DNA of 64,000 nucleotides from assembly GCF_001435975.1 (NCBI RefSeq), contig NZ_AYYR01000054.1:1-64000 (forward strand), given 5' to 3'. The position numbers and the translations under genes are program-made. The stretch comes from Secundilactobacillus collinoides DSM 20515 = JCM 1123 (GTDB lineage Bacteria; Bacillota; Bacilli; Lactobacillales; Lactobacillaceae). Shown here in pieces: positions 15,536 through 24,000 of the stretch; positions within the stretch are counted from its first letter, which is position 1; the number at the start of each line of letters is the position of its first letter. The notes beneath the pieces are model-generated. The model made no database searches and was not told the origin of the DNA. It was given only the letters and a program-made list of their open reading frames with translations.

Positions 15536-17230
15536 CTAAGAGAAGAGCTTCTTTGTCGCCTTAGCAAGCGTCTTCATATCCTTATCATACCGCGGGGTGT
15601 CGACCAAATTGTTCATCGAAATGCCGGTGAAGTGGTAAGCGGCGATTTCACCTGATCGGGTGGCACTCTGTTCGGTGAAGACCATTTGGTAAGGTTGTTC
15701 CGCAAACTCACCGGTGAAGGCCAAATTAGTAGAATGTGCGGGGATCACTTCAGGCCGGTCCGTCTTTGCCCGGTTGTTGAACAATGCTGAAGCGTATGGC
15801 ATGTAAACGGGCACGTTGTTGATGATACTGTCCATGATCTCGTCTTTCTTGTCCATAATGTTCGTTGGCCCTGGATCGACCTTCGACAGTTGACCAATCA
15901 GTTCCTCAGCCATTTCTTTCCCGGTCATTTCGATGTAAGGTTTCTCAATAAATTCACCCTTTCGACGCGGGTAAAGGAAGTAGCCCCAGATAACCGACTC
16001 GTTTGGTCTTTGCGTGGTAAAGTGCGGTTGATGATGGACCACAATGGACATATTGACATCTTTTTGGCCCAGCGGTGTAATCGGCTTTGTAGACAGGAAC
16101 GAGTTCAGTGCGTTACCTGGCAACTGCGTGGTGATCCGGGTAATCTCGTTTAACAGTAAGTGGTTTTTCGTCGTTAAGGTAAAGCTTGACCATTCACTGG
16201 CGTTTCGGTCAGCAAAGAACTTGTCGGGGTTCCCAAGGTTGTAGAAGTGTTCCGTTGCTTTCTTCCACAAGCTGGCAGCAGCACCGTAGTCCATGTTTTC
16301 GGATGCCGGGGTGTTGAAGTCGCCCAAAGTAGCGGAGTCGGTGATCGACCCGTTGGTAAAGAAGACGGCGGTATCATCATCCACAGCGACCGTTTCCGTT
16401 TCGTTGGTCTCTGTGTTTTCCATCTCTAAGCCGGTGACAGTGATTTCGTCTTGCAGCGCGGTGTCCTTAAAGGTGAAGTCGGTGACCCGGCGATTCAAAA
16501 CGATTTTGCAGCCCTGTTCCTTCAAGTAGTTGATCAGAGGCAGCATCATACTTTCATACTGGTTATAACGTGTCCGGTTAACGCCGACCAAGTGTTCAAT
16601 TTGGGTAAATTCATAGATCATTTGGTGCATGTAACGCCGCAGTTCCTGCGCAGAACTCTGCACCCTGAAGGCGAAGGTGGTTTCCCACATGTACCAGAAA
16701 TTCGTTTGAAACATGTGCGGATCATCCTTGAAGTATTCCGCAATGGTGACATTATCCAGCCGAGTTTCTTCCTTATCCGGCATCAAGATCAATTTTGTGA
16801 GCAGGGAGCGGTCCTTATTATTTAAGCCTAAGTGACTGCCGTTAACGATACCAACGCCGCCCTGCAGCAGTCGGGCCTTATCAAAGGTCCGGTGGTGGGC
16901 GTCAAAATCGTGGGTGTCTTCGGCTGCGGTCATGTTTTTTTCAGTGGCGGATGGGATTCGACCCATGAGATCCATGAGGTCAACGTATGTCCGGTAGTTC
17001 AGCATCCGACCGCCACGAGCGACGAAACCGGTATGGTTTTCAACTGGGTAGTCGGTGTTCCAATACTCGCCCTTAGCAGACGTTGCTGTAGACCCGTCGT
17101 TTGAGCCGTGGTCATCGATTGAATAAAAGGTGATCTGTTCACCCTTCCAGTGTGCCTCTTGAATTAAGTAAACGGCTCCGGCCATGTTTGCCAGGCCGGC
17201 CCCAATCATGATTGCTTTACGTTTTACCAT
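15536..17230 (-). CDS. ohyA: Oleate hydratase (myosin-cross-reactive antigen family)
   Basis: A 564-residue FAD enzyme from the ATG at 17230 behind GGAGG. The N-terminal dinucleotide site is AIMIGAGLANMAGAVYL. ARGGRMLNYRTYVDLMDL, NFWYMWETTFAFRVQSSAQELRRYMHQ and the C-terminal AFTGEFAEQPYQMVFTEQS are diagnostic of the family, and the length is typical. It hydrates the cis-9 double bond of oleic/linoleic acid to 10-hydroxy fatty acids at the membrane, detoxifying free fatty acids. A TetR gene lies upstream on the same strand, and an AGTTACCGC box shared with the TetR promoter region lies at about 17291, so TetR control is likely. Confidence 0.93.
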   Translation of the reverse strand: MVKRKAIMIGAGLANMAGAVYLIQEAHWKGEQITFYSIDDHGSNDGSTATSAKGEYWNTDYPVENHTGFVARGGRMLNYRTYVDLMDLMGRIPSATEKNMTAAEDTHDFDAHHRTFDKARLLQGGVGIVNGSHLGLNNKDRSLLTKLILMPDKEETRLDNVTIAEYFKDDPHMFQTNFWYMWETTFAFRVQSSAQELRRYMHQMIYEFTQIEHLVGVNRTRYNQYESMMLPLINYLKEQGCKIVLNRRVTDFTFKDTALQDEITVTGLEMENTETNETETVAVDDDTAVFFTNGSITDSATLGDFNTPASENMDYGAAASLWKKATEHFYNLGNPDKFFADRNASEWSSFTLTTKNHLLLNEITRITTQLPGNALNSFLSTKPITPLGQKDVNMSIVVHHQPHFTTQRPNESVIWGYFLYPRRKGEFIEKPYIEMTGKEMAEELIGQLSKVDPGPTNIMDKKDEIMDSIINNVPVYMPYASALFNNRAKTDRPEVIPAHSTNLAFTGEFAEQPYQMVFTEQSATRSGEIAAYHFTGISMNNLVDTPRYDKDMKTLAKATKKLFS

Positions 17231-17290
17231 AGTAATCCCTCCAAGTTCTAAATTGAGTGATGTCACAGGTACGGTGTATCAGTTCGCAAT

Positions 17291-17298
17291 GCGGTAAC
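17291..17298 (-). promoter_or_regulatory. TTACCGC half-site upstream of oleate hydratase
   Basis: GCGGTAAC (minus strand GTTACCGC) repeats the right arm of the TTACCGC...GCGGTAA dyad found upstream of the TetR gene at 18011-18033. A complete second arm is not present here. Confidence 0.35.
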
Positions 17299-17394
17299 TT
17301 ATTAGTATGATCGTGTCTGCCCACACGTTTTACTTTTCAAGCATTGCGGTCATCTTTATTGTAACTGGTACGCAGAAAACTAAAAATGGTCAAC

Positions 17395-17973
17395 TCAGTT
17401 CATTTGCCCAAAATCGGTGAATTTTTGTCCGTTTTGAATCGCGTTCGCAACCGAACCGTCCAACACCAACTCAGCACGTTTGACCACGGCTTCTTGCGGT
17501 TCTGCCAAACCGTTAGCTAACCACTGGACGAGCTGCATGACCAATGCCCAGCCAAAGAAATTGACGATTGCATCACGCAACGTTGGCTGAACATGGGCAT
17601 CTACATCCAGAACCACGGCGTTGACCATTTTACTGGCGACGTCGTAGAGGGTGTTTTCGAGAATGTCCCTAGCCAGCGAATGAAACGTTTTTAAACACAA
17701 TTCACGGTTGTCGGCAATGTAGGTTAATATCAATCGATAGCCGTCCTGCCAACGATTGACACGTAAATAGTGCTCGCTTAACTGGTCCACGATCTCACGT
17801 TGAAACGTCCATTCCAAGAGGGCGAACAGGTCTTCAAAGTGGTAGTAGAACGTGTTGCGCGTTACATGCGCTTGCTGCGTCAATAATTCAATCGTAATCT
17901 TATTAAACGGCGTGGTTGCCATCAGAGCCTTAAGGGCGGCTGCTAGTTTCCACTTGGTTGTCTGCGTCTTGAT
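17395..17973 (-). CDS. TetR-family regulator with apparent ATC start
   Basis: The region from the ATG at 17922 (175 codons) lacks helix 1 of the HTH. The missing part (TKWKLAAALKALMATTPFNKIT) is encoded in frame upstream, but between the in-frame TGA (about 17981) and 17922 there is no ATG, GTG or TTG. The best start is ATC at 17973, 10 nt after AGGAG (17988-17984), giving 192 residues. The HTH (TIELLTQQAHVTRNTFYYHFEDLFALLEW) and C-terminal domain resemble DhaS-type TetR proteins. It lies upstream of ohyA on the same strand and is probably its regulator, perhaps sensing fatty acids (inference). Confidence 0.75.
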   Translation of the reverse strand: MKTQTTKWKLAAALKALMATTPFNKITIELLTQQAHVTRNTFYYHFEDLFALLEWTFQREIVDQLSEHYLRVNRWQDGYRLILTYIADNRELCLKTFHSLARDILENTLYDVASKMVNAVVLDVDAHVQPTLRDAIVNFFGWALVMQLVQWLANGLAEPQEAVVKRAELVLDGSVANAIQNGQKFTDFGQMN

Positions 17974-18010
17974 GTCACATCAACTCCTAGTGCTGGGTTC
18001 TAGGTCTAGT

Positions 18011-18033
18011 TTACCGCGAAATGGAAGCGGTAA
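18011..18033. promoter_or_regulatory. Putative TetR operator
   Basis: TTACCGC (18011-18017), 9 nt, GCGGTAA (18027-18033) lies between the TetR gene and the divergent SDR. A minus-strand site here could autoregulate TetR. The plus-strand SDR has its own -10 TATAAT at 18082-18087. Confidence 0.45.
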
Positions 18034-18208
18034 CTATTGTTTGTAATCAAAATTAATAAAAATGGTCTATCTCATTTATGATATAATAAATAAGTGGAAT
18101 ATACCGATTAAAAACGCTACATTGGGTATATATTTCATGACGTAAGTGGTAACATGGGGCTGTAATACTAAAAAAGACGCATGATTATGATAAAAGGAGC
18201 ATTGGTAT

Positions 18209-18889
18209 ATGATAAATAAAACGATTACGTTGATTACGAATGCGAATCAGTCGATGGGGTACGAAATTGCGACGCTGCTGGGGCATGCAGGGCAGCTGCT
18301 TTTACTTGGGGTCCATGATAGTCAGCGGGGGGAACGCATGGCTGCAGAGTTGTTAAAACAGGGCATTCACGCGGATGTTGTGCAGCTGGATCTCACTTGC
18401 CGCGCATCGATCAATGGTGCCAAGGACTATATCGACACCAACTACGGGTATTTGAACACGTTGATCAACAATGGCGGTACCTCCTATGACCATGACTTCA
18501 ACCCAACGACACTTTCTTCCTTTGTCATGCGTCAGGATTTTGAAGCCAACTTTTTTGGGCTCGTCGACGTGACGCAGGCTATGCTGCCATTGTTGAAAAA
18601 AGCGTCAACAAGCCAGATTATTAACCTGACCGGCCATCTAGCCGGAATGACGCACAATCATGCTGCCGGAGCCGGATATCGGGCATCACAGGCCGCGGTG
18701 AATCAGTTTACGATTGATCTGCGGCAGTCATTAACGGGTACCAGCGTGACCGCCAACTTCATTAATTCAGATTGGTTGGACCGGCACGTTGGTGCTGGGC
18801 GCGATGTCGTCGTGACTGATGAAACGTTGCGCACGGTGACCATGGCACTCATGGCAGCCAATGAGGTTGCCCGGGTGTCGACACTTTAA
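18209..18889 (+). CDS. Atypical SDR-family protein lacking catalytic residues
   Basis: A 226-residue short-chain dehydrogenase fold resembling the carbonyl reductase subgroup, with AAAAGGAG before the ATG. Several hallmarks are changed. The glycine motif TGxxxGxG reads TNANQSMG, NNAG reads NNGG, the Ser region reads NLTGHLAG and the YxxxK pair reads YRASQ, so the catalytic Lys is Gln. It may be a non-enzymatic or NAD-sensing relative, as in NmrA-type proteins, or use altered chemistry. It is divergent from the TetR/oleate hydratase genes. No function can be named. Confidence 0.7.
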   Translation: MINKTITLITNANQSMGYEIATLLGHAGQLLLLGVHDSQRGERMAAELLKQGIHADVVQLDLTCRASINGAKDYIDTNYGYLNTLINNGGTSYDHDFNPTTLSSFVMRQDFEANFFGLVDVTQAMLPLLKKASTSQIINLTGHLAGMTHNHAAGAGYRASQAAVNQFTIDLRQSLTGTSVTANFINSDWLDRHVGAGRDVVVTDETLRTVTMALMAANEVARVSTL

Positions 18890-18901
18890 AAAGTTAAAAC
18901 G

Positions 18902-18978
18902 CGGGACAAAAACGGTTTGTCTTCAGAATATAAGCGCTCCCGCAAAGAATCCTCATTGGGATTCTTTGCGGGAGCGCT
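18902..18978 (+). repeat. Two-hairpin repeat, copy 2
   Basis: GGGACAAAAACGGTTTGTC, then TTCAGAATATA, then a hairpin with perfect 20-bp arms AGCGCTCCCGCAAAGAATCC (18933-18952) and its complement (18959-18978). The order and spacer match copy 1 at 7361-7438 read on the opposite strand. It is 13 nt downstream of the SDR stop codon. Confidence 0.65.
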
Positions 18979-19154
18979 GTTTAATGCATGTTTGCGCAAG
19001 ATAAATGAGGCGCGATAATGCAGTCATTCTAGTACGGCACCGAAATGAGCTGCAAGTTTGCCTCCACCTCACGAAAATATCGGGACCATTTGATACTTTG
19101 GACGAGTGATTAAGCCAAAAACGTCTTTTACCGGTTCGGTGGTTTCGGCAGGTA

Positions 19155-19889
19155 CTACTGAGCGGTCAAACCGCCATCGACTACAAATTCAGCACCGGTT
19201 TCATAACTGGCATCATCGGAGGCCAAGAACAGGACCATTTTTGACACTTCCTCTGGTTCTGCAATTCGCTGCAACGGAATTGTTTTAGCAAACTGGGCAA
19301 CGGCATCGTCTGTGTCGCCCTGGTGGATCATCGGCGTTGAAATCACACCTGGATGAACTGAGTTGACACGGATACCGTAATGAGCCAGTTCAAGCGCAGC
19401 CGCTTTTGTCATCCCACGAACTGCGAACTTAGTATCTGTATAGCCGATAGCTCCGCCAACTAACCCGTTGATGGATGATACGTTGACGATGCTTCCATGC
19501 CCCGCTTTTTTCATTTCAGCGGCAACAAACTTCATACCCAAGAACACACTCAGTTGATTAATTTTGAAAATTTTCAAATAATCGTCCGCCGACACGTCAA
19601 ATAGTGATTTTGCGTAGGTGATTCCCGCATTGTTAACCAGAATATCGATCTGGTTAAAGTTTTCCAGAGCGGTTTGAACGACTGTTTGCCAGTCGTTCTC
19701 ATTTGAAACGTCTTGTTTAACAAAAATGGCATTGGTGCCCAATTTCTCAGCGGTTGCCAGACCTTCTGTTTCGTTCAGGTCGGTTAAGACAACCTTGGCA
19801 CCCTCAGCAACAAACAATTTGGCATGGGCGGCTCCCATTCCCTGAGCAGCACCTGTAATGACAGCGACCTTTCCGGTTAATTTACCCAT
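19155..19889 (-). CDS. SDR-family oxidoreductase (3-alpha/20-beta-hydroxysteroid dehydrogenase-like)
   Basis: A 244-residue classical SDR from the ATG at 19889 behind AAAGGA. All hallmarks are present: TGAAQGMG, DLNETEG (Asp after strand 2 favours NAD), NNAG, NVSSINGLVG, YTDTK and the final VDGG. Closest in pattern to the 3-alpha/20-beta-hydroxysteroid dehydrogenase group often found as 'glucose 1-dehydrogenase' in lactobacilli. It follows the broken epimerase gene by 16 nt, probably one operon. The real substrate is unknown. Confidence 0.82.
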   Translation of the reverse strand: MGKLTGKVAVITGAAQGMGAAHAKLFVAEGAKVVLTDLNETEGLATAEKLGTNAIFVKQDVSNENDWQTVVQTALENFNQIDILVNNAGITYAKSLFDVSADDYLKIFKINQLSVFLGMKFVAAEMKKAGHGSIVNVSSINGLVGGAIGYTDTKFAVRGMTKAAALELAHYGIRVNSVHPGVISTPMIHQGDTDDAVAQFAKTIPLQRIAEPEEVSKMVLFLASDDASYETGAEFVVDGGLTAQ

Positions 19890-19905
19890 AATGATCAAGT
19901 CCTTT

Positions 19906-20901
19906 CTATTTGACGGTTTCTTCGTTTTGTACGCACTTGGCGAGGGTTTGCTTGATTGATGCAAGGACATCATGGTCCTTAAATCCTAAAACAGCCTGGG
20001 TCACTTTTGGCGCAGTGCACTGCGCCTCTTCCTGTAATTGCTCAGATAACGTAATGTGAATGCCGTGTTCCTTCCCGGCAGCTGCTGCTTGGGCGTCGAG
20101 TTGCTCAAATTGCGGTCTCAACTGCTCAAATGGGACAATCGGTACCTGCGTTTTTCCAGTTTGATTAAGCGCTTCCACAATCATGTCATAGAAATCTTTG
20201 TAAGCCAAGTTATATGCATTTATTGCATAGGTGTGCCGATGCTCGCCGTGGACCATGGCACCGACAGCCGCCTCGGCAACTTGTTCCACGGTAACGGCGG
20301 ATGTGCTGCCCTTGAGTGCGGGGTAAACGGGTTGGTCGCGAATTTGATCAACGAACATTTTCCAAAGCGGCAGTCGACCTGGCATCGTGCCGAAAATATA
20401 GGGGAGTCGCAGCACAGTGACATCCATGGCACCTTCGCCCTCAGCAAATGCAACCTACTCCTGGAGCAAGCGCGTGTTCGGATAGGGTTGCTGCTGATAT
20501 TCGGGATAGGTGTCGCGCCACAAGCTTGCGAATTCTGCGGTGTAGGACCCAAAGACGACGAATTTCTTTACGCCGGCCTGACGCGCTAAGCGTGCTAAAC
20601 GTTGGGTAGGTAATACGTTGGCATGGTAGTAGAAACTCAGCGCGGGTGCGTCTGGCAGTGCGCGTTCGTCTGCCCCCGCTGCGTACATGAACCCGTCACA
20701 ATCAGCTAGTAAATGCACGATATCAGTGTCTGATAAGTCATTAATGTTGCCCAGACTGAGTTCAACCTCGTTTGGTATGAGGTCATCTGCTGGTAACGGG
20801 GGCAACGCCATGGTTTTGACCTGATACCCTCGTGTGAGTAAGGCCTTGATCGTGTAGTAGCCTAGAAATCCCGTGCCACCTAAAACAAATACTTTTGACA
20901 T
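19906..20901 (-). pseudogene. NAD-dependent epimerase/dehydratase gene interrupted by an in-frame TAG
   Basis: From the ATG at 20901 (GGAGA upstream) an extended SDR begins with VLGGTGFLGYYTIKALL. It continues through VFGSYTAEFA to LLQE at 20457 and then meets TAG at 20455-20457. Translation resumes in the same frame as VAFAEGEGAMDVTVLRLPYIFG and continues to 19906. Length (331 codons) and both halves fit one epimerase-like protein. A single base change would restore it, as in AAG (Lys) to TAG. It is either a recent nonsense pseudogene or a sequencing error. A separate downstream product from the ATG at 20427 would lack the cofactor-binding half. Confidence 0.8.
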
Positions 20902-21003
20902 GATGCCATCTCCTTGCTTGATATTAATTTCACAATTAGTATAATCGGAGCTGAACAAGATTTGTGCCTATTTTTCCGTTAAATGTTCGAAAAGGAGTTT
21001 ACG

Positions 21004-22227
21004 ATGAATTCAGATTACCCATATGTGAGTACCAATTACCTTTCCAGTCATTATCGGCCACAAGATCTGAGTATTTCTTTAGAAGCGATAGCCGCTGATG
21101 TGGCACCGTATATTCGTGATGAAGCAGAATTTTGGGTCGTGACAGCGGGCACCGCAACCGTGGAAATCAACGGGACAGCGTTTCAACTGACAGCCGGCGA
21201 CGTGGTTCAGCTAATGCCGCACCAGATCAGACGACTTTCAGTTGAAACGGGGATGTCACTGACGTTATATGCGATTCGGCTTTCGATGGGGTTGCTCTTG
21301 CTGTCTTCCAACGATGAAAAACAATATGCCATCGCGTTGCGCAACGCGGAACATTTCTTTCCAGTTATTCACTTAGCCGCGGAAAACCAATTGTTTTTGA
21401 CACAGTTTTGTGCCAATACTGTGCGACAAAAACAGCATCATATGACGAACACTGAGAGCTTAAATCTCGCACTTACATCTTATTTGATTTACCTATTTCA
21501 CGTTGAACCGCACGTTGCAGTCGGCGTGTCACCGGACGCAGCACCATGGGTTTGGCTGCGGTATCTCCAATTTCATCATCCGTCTCACTTAACGCTGGCC
21601 GGTATGGCCCAAGTGTTCGAAACGACACCTAAGAAATTACAAACGGCGTTGATTTCCCTCACCGGGTTTAATTTCAACCAATTATTGAATCAGGTTCGTA
21701 TTCGCAATGCGGCGGGTTTGCTTCAGTTTCCGGAACTAAGCATTCGCCGCATTGCTGCTATCTGCGGCTACCGCACGATCAGTACGTTTTACTATCAATT
21801 TGAAAAAATTAACAAGACGTCTCCACAAGCTTATCGGGATGATTTGAAAACACGTCATCAGCTAGTAGGCAACAGTGATGGTTGGACGATTGGTGTGTAT
21901 CTTTTTGAACACTGTGCCGAGACGTTAACGTTGCCAGAAGTCGCGCAGACGCTGCGTTTTTCAGAGGACACAATTAACAATCGCCTGCTGACGTATTTTG
22001 GGTTGACGTTTAAACCCCTCCTGAATCAATTTCGGTGTGAAGTAGCGCGCCCACTGGTTCTTGGAAGTCAATTGACAACGACACAGATTGCCCTACGAGT
22101 CGGGTTTCAGGATGCGGTCAGTTTTAATCGCAACTATCAAACTACCTGGCAGATAACACCACGGCAAGATCGGCAACGCAATGCTTACGATGTGGTAGCG
22201 GGAAAAATCGTGACGCGCCGCAGGTAA
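21004..22227 (+). CDS. AraC-family regulator with two C-terminal HTH domains
   Basis: A 407-residue protein from the ATG at 21004 behind AAAGGAG. The N-terminal cupin-like sensor (TAGTATVEINGTAFQLTAGDVVQLMP, residues about 40-75) is followed by an AraC-type DNA-binding domain at about 195-280 (IRRIAAICGYRTISTFYYQFEKINKTSPQ). A second, more diverged one follows at about 300-390 (LTTTQIALRVGFQDAVSFNRNYQTTWQITPRQ). Family members normally have one such domain and about 280-300 residues. It is divergent from the epimerase/SDR operon and probably controls it. A near-parS site starts directly after its stop codon. Confidence 0.85.
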   Translation: MNSDYPYVSTNYLSSHYRPQDLSISLEAIAADVAPYIRDEAEFWVVTAGTATVEINGTAFQLTAGDVVQLMPHQIRRLSVETGMSLTLYAIRLSMGLLLLSSNDEKQYAIALRNAEHFFPVIHLAAENQLFLTQFCANTVRQKQHHMTNTESLNLALTSYLIYLFHVEPHVAVGVSPDAAPWVWLRYLQFHHPSHLTLAGMAQVFETTPKKLQTALISLTGFNFNQLLNQVRIRNAAGLLQFPELSIRRIAAICGYRTISTFYYQFEKINKTSPQAYRDDLKTRHQLVGNSDGWTIGVYLFEHCAETLTLPEVAQTLRFSEDTINNRLLTYFGLTFKPLLNQFRCEVARPLVLGSQLTTTQIALRVGFQDAVSFNRNYQTTWQITPRQDRQRNAYDVVAGKIVTRRR

Positions 22228-22243
22228 TGTTTCATGTGAAACA
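22228..22243. other. Near-parS site (one mismatch)
   Basis: TGTTTCATGTGAAACA differs from TGTTNCACGTGAAACA at one central base (CACGTG to CATGTG). It begins at the base after the AraC stop codon. Whether ParB binds it cannot be told. Confidence 0.5.
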
Positions 22244-22322
22244 AGTACGAGGGCGTTTTAAATGACGGCACTGACGAAAGCGGTTAGAATCAAGGTAACC
22301 CAATTCGACTGGAGGCATTCAT

Positions 22323-23654
22323 GTGGCTTACGATTACGATACAATTATTATTGGCGGCGGGCCTGGCGGGTTGGCCGCAGCCTACGCACTGTTACGCAAA
22401 CAAAAAATCTTAGTCATTGAAAATAATTTGTGGGGCGGCACCTGTCCGAACTTCGGTTGCGACCCCAAAAAAATGTTGTATGGTGTCGTGGAATCCAAGC
22501 GGCAGACACAGCGTTATGGCCAAAGCGGTATTACAGGCAAGGTCGACATTGATTGGCCGGCATTGATGGCGTTTAAGCACGGTTATACTGATAAAATTCC
22601 TAGCGGCACCCATGATGGGCTGACATCTTCTGGTATTGCCACGCTGTTTGGCACAGCAAAGTTTGTTGATGCTCATACGCTTGAGGTCAACGACAAACGG
22701 GTGACTGGTGAATCGATCATCATTGCTACTGGTGCTAAACCGGCGATTCCAGACGTTCCAGGGAAGGCACTGTTTCAAACCAGCACAGACTTTTTGTCAC
22801 TGCCCGAGTTACCGCACGAAATCGGGTTCGTTGGTGCGGGGTACGTAGCCATCGAACTGGCAAACATTGCAGCAGAAGCAGGAGCAACCGTCCACATTTT
22901 TCAACATAATGACAAATTGTTACGTGGTTTTCCAGAAGCGGATACGGCAGTCTTGCGCGACACGTTGGCCGCTAAGGGCATTCAGTTTCATTGGAACACC
23001 GCTGTTACCGGTGTTTCTGAATCTAAGACTGGTGTCATCGTCCATACCGACAACAAGGATGTTGCCCTCGATACGATTTTTGCCGCTGCAGGGCGTCCAG
23101 CAAACATTGCCGGCCTTCATTTAGAAGCAGCTGGCATTGCTGCCTCGGCAAAGGGCATCGAAGTCAACGATCACTTGCAGACCGCTGCGTCTAACGTGTA
23201 CGCCATTGGTGATGTGATTGCCAAAACGGTCCCCAAATTAACGCCAGTTTCTGGGTTTGAAGGGCACTATGTCGCTGATTTGTTACTGGGTCAGCAGCAC
23301 GCAGCCATCAGCTACCCGCCAATTCCGCATACTGTCTTTGCCGGACCGGAATTGGCACAGGTCGGGGTTACGTTAACGATGGCTGCTGCCCATCCAGATG
23401 CCTACGTTGTGCGGCCAGCCGAGGTTGGCAGTTGGTACACTTACAACCGGCTGCAGGATAAAACGGCGCGGGTCACTGTGATTCTCGATAAGCAGACGAA
23501 TCAGTTAGTGGGTGCAGTGGTCCTTGCAGTCAATGCTGAAGAATTGATCAATACGTTCTCAGGAATCATTACACGACATGAATCAGCTGCTGAAGCTGAA
23601 AGCTGGATGCCGGTTTATCCGAGTGCTGAGAGTGATTTGGAATACTTTTATTAG
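22323..23654 (+). CDS. Pyridine nucleotide-disulfide oxidoreductase (glutathione reductase-like)
   Basis: A 443-residue flavoprotein from a GTG start 7 nt after GGAGG. FAD motif IIIGGGPGGLAAAYAL, redox-active pair in GGTCPNFGCDPKK (C-x4-C), NAD(P) motif GFVGAGYVAIELA and second FAD motif VYAIGDV are all in place. The C-terminal dimer motif, normally HPTxSE with the catalytic His, reads VYPSAESDL here, as in a subgroup of lactobacillus glutathione reductase-like proteins. It probably reduces a low-molecular disulfide or electrophile. It is not part of a pyruvate dehydrogenase operon, so not lpd. Confidence 0.82.
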   Translation: MAYDYDTIIIGGGPGGLAAAYALLRKQKILVIENNLWGGTCPNFGCDPKKMLYGVVESKRQTQRYGQSGITGKVDIDWPALMAFKHGYTDKIPSGTHDGLTSSGIATLFGTAKFVDAHTLEVNDKRVTGESIIIATGAKPAIPDVPGKALFQTSTDFLSLPELPHEIGFVGAGYVAIELANIAAEAGATVHIFQHNDKLLRGFPEADTAVLRDTLAAKGIQFHWNTAVTGVSESKTGVIVHTDNKDVALDTIFAAAGRPANIAGLHLEAAGIAASAKGIEVNDHLQTAASNVYAIGDVIAKTVPKLTPVSGFEGHYVADLLLGQQHAAISYPPIPHTVFAGPELAQVGVTLTMAAAHPDAYVVRPAEVGSWYTYNRLQDKTARVTVILDKQTNQLVGAVVLAVNAEELINTFSGIITRHESAAEAESWMPVYPSAESDLEYFY

Positions 23655-24000
23655 AAAATTCCGCCTCGATTTTTGGGTTTCTCGTTAATTTGTCAGACAA
23701 TTAAATTTAGTTTTGAAAACTGACTTTGACTGATATATTAGGCGAGGCAACACACATTTGGTACAAACATAGCGGTTGTATCATGCATGCCAGTGTCAAA
23801 GCCGTGCATTATTGCGGATAGTTCATCAAAAAATGATTGATTAAAATTCATAATACTTTATGGCCAATTCAAAATTCAGCACTGAATTTTGAATTGGTCT
23901 TTTCTTTTTTATAGACAGGTGTGCCAAGTAATCGAATTTTGCGAGATAACTTGGTAGAATAAAAACGAGAAGAACAGGAATTGATAAGGGAGGTTCCAGT
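23655..24000. other. Intergenic region with a strong terminator
   Basis: A hairpin at 23863-23899 (arms CCAATTCAAAATTCAG and its complement) runs into a T-rich tract ending at 23910. It probably terminates the oxidoreductase transcript about 200 nt after its stop. The first 200 nt hold nothing recognisable. Confidence 0.7.
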
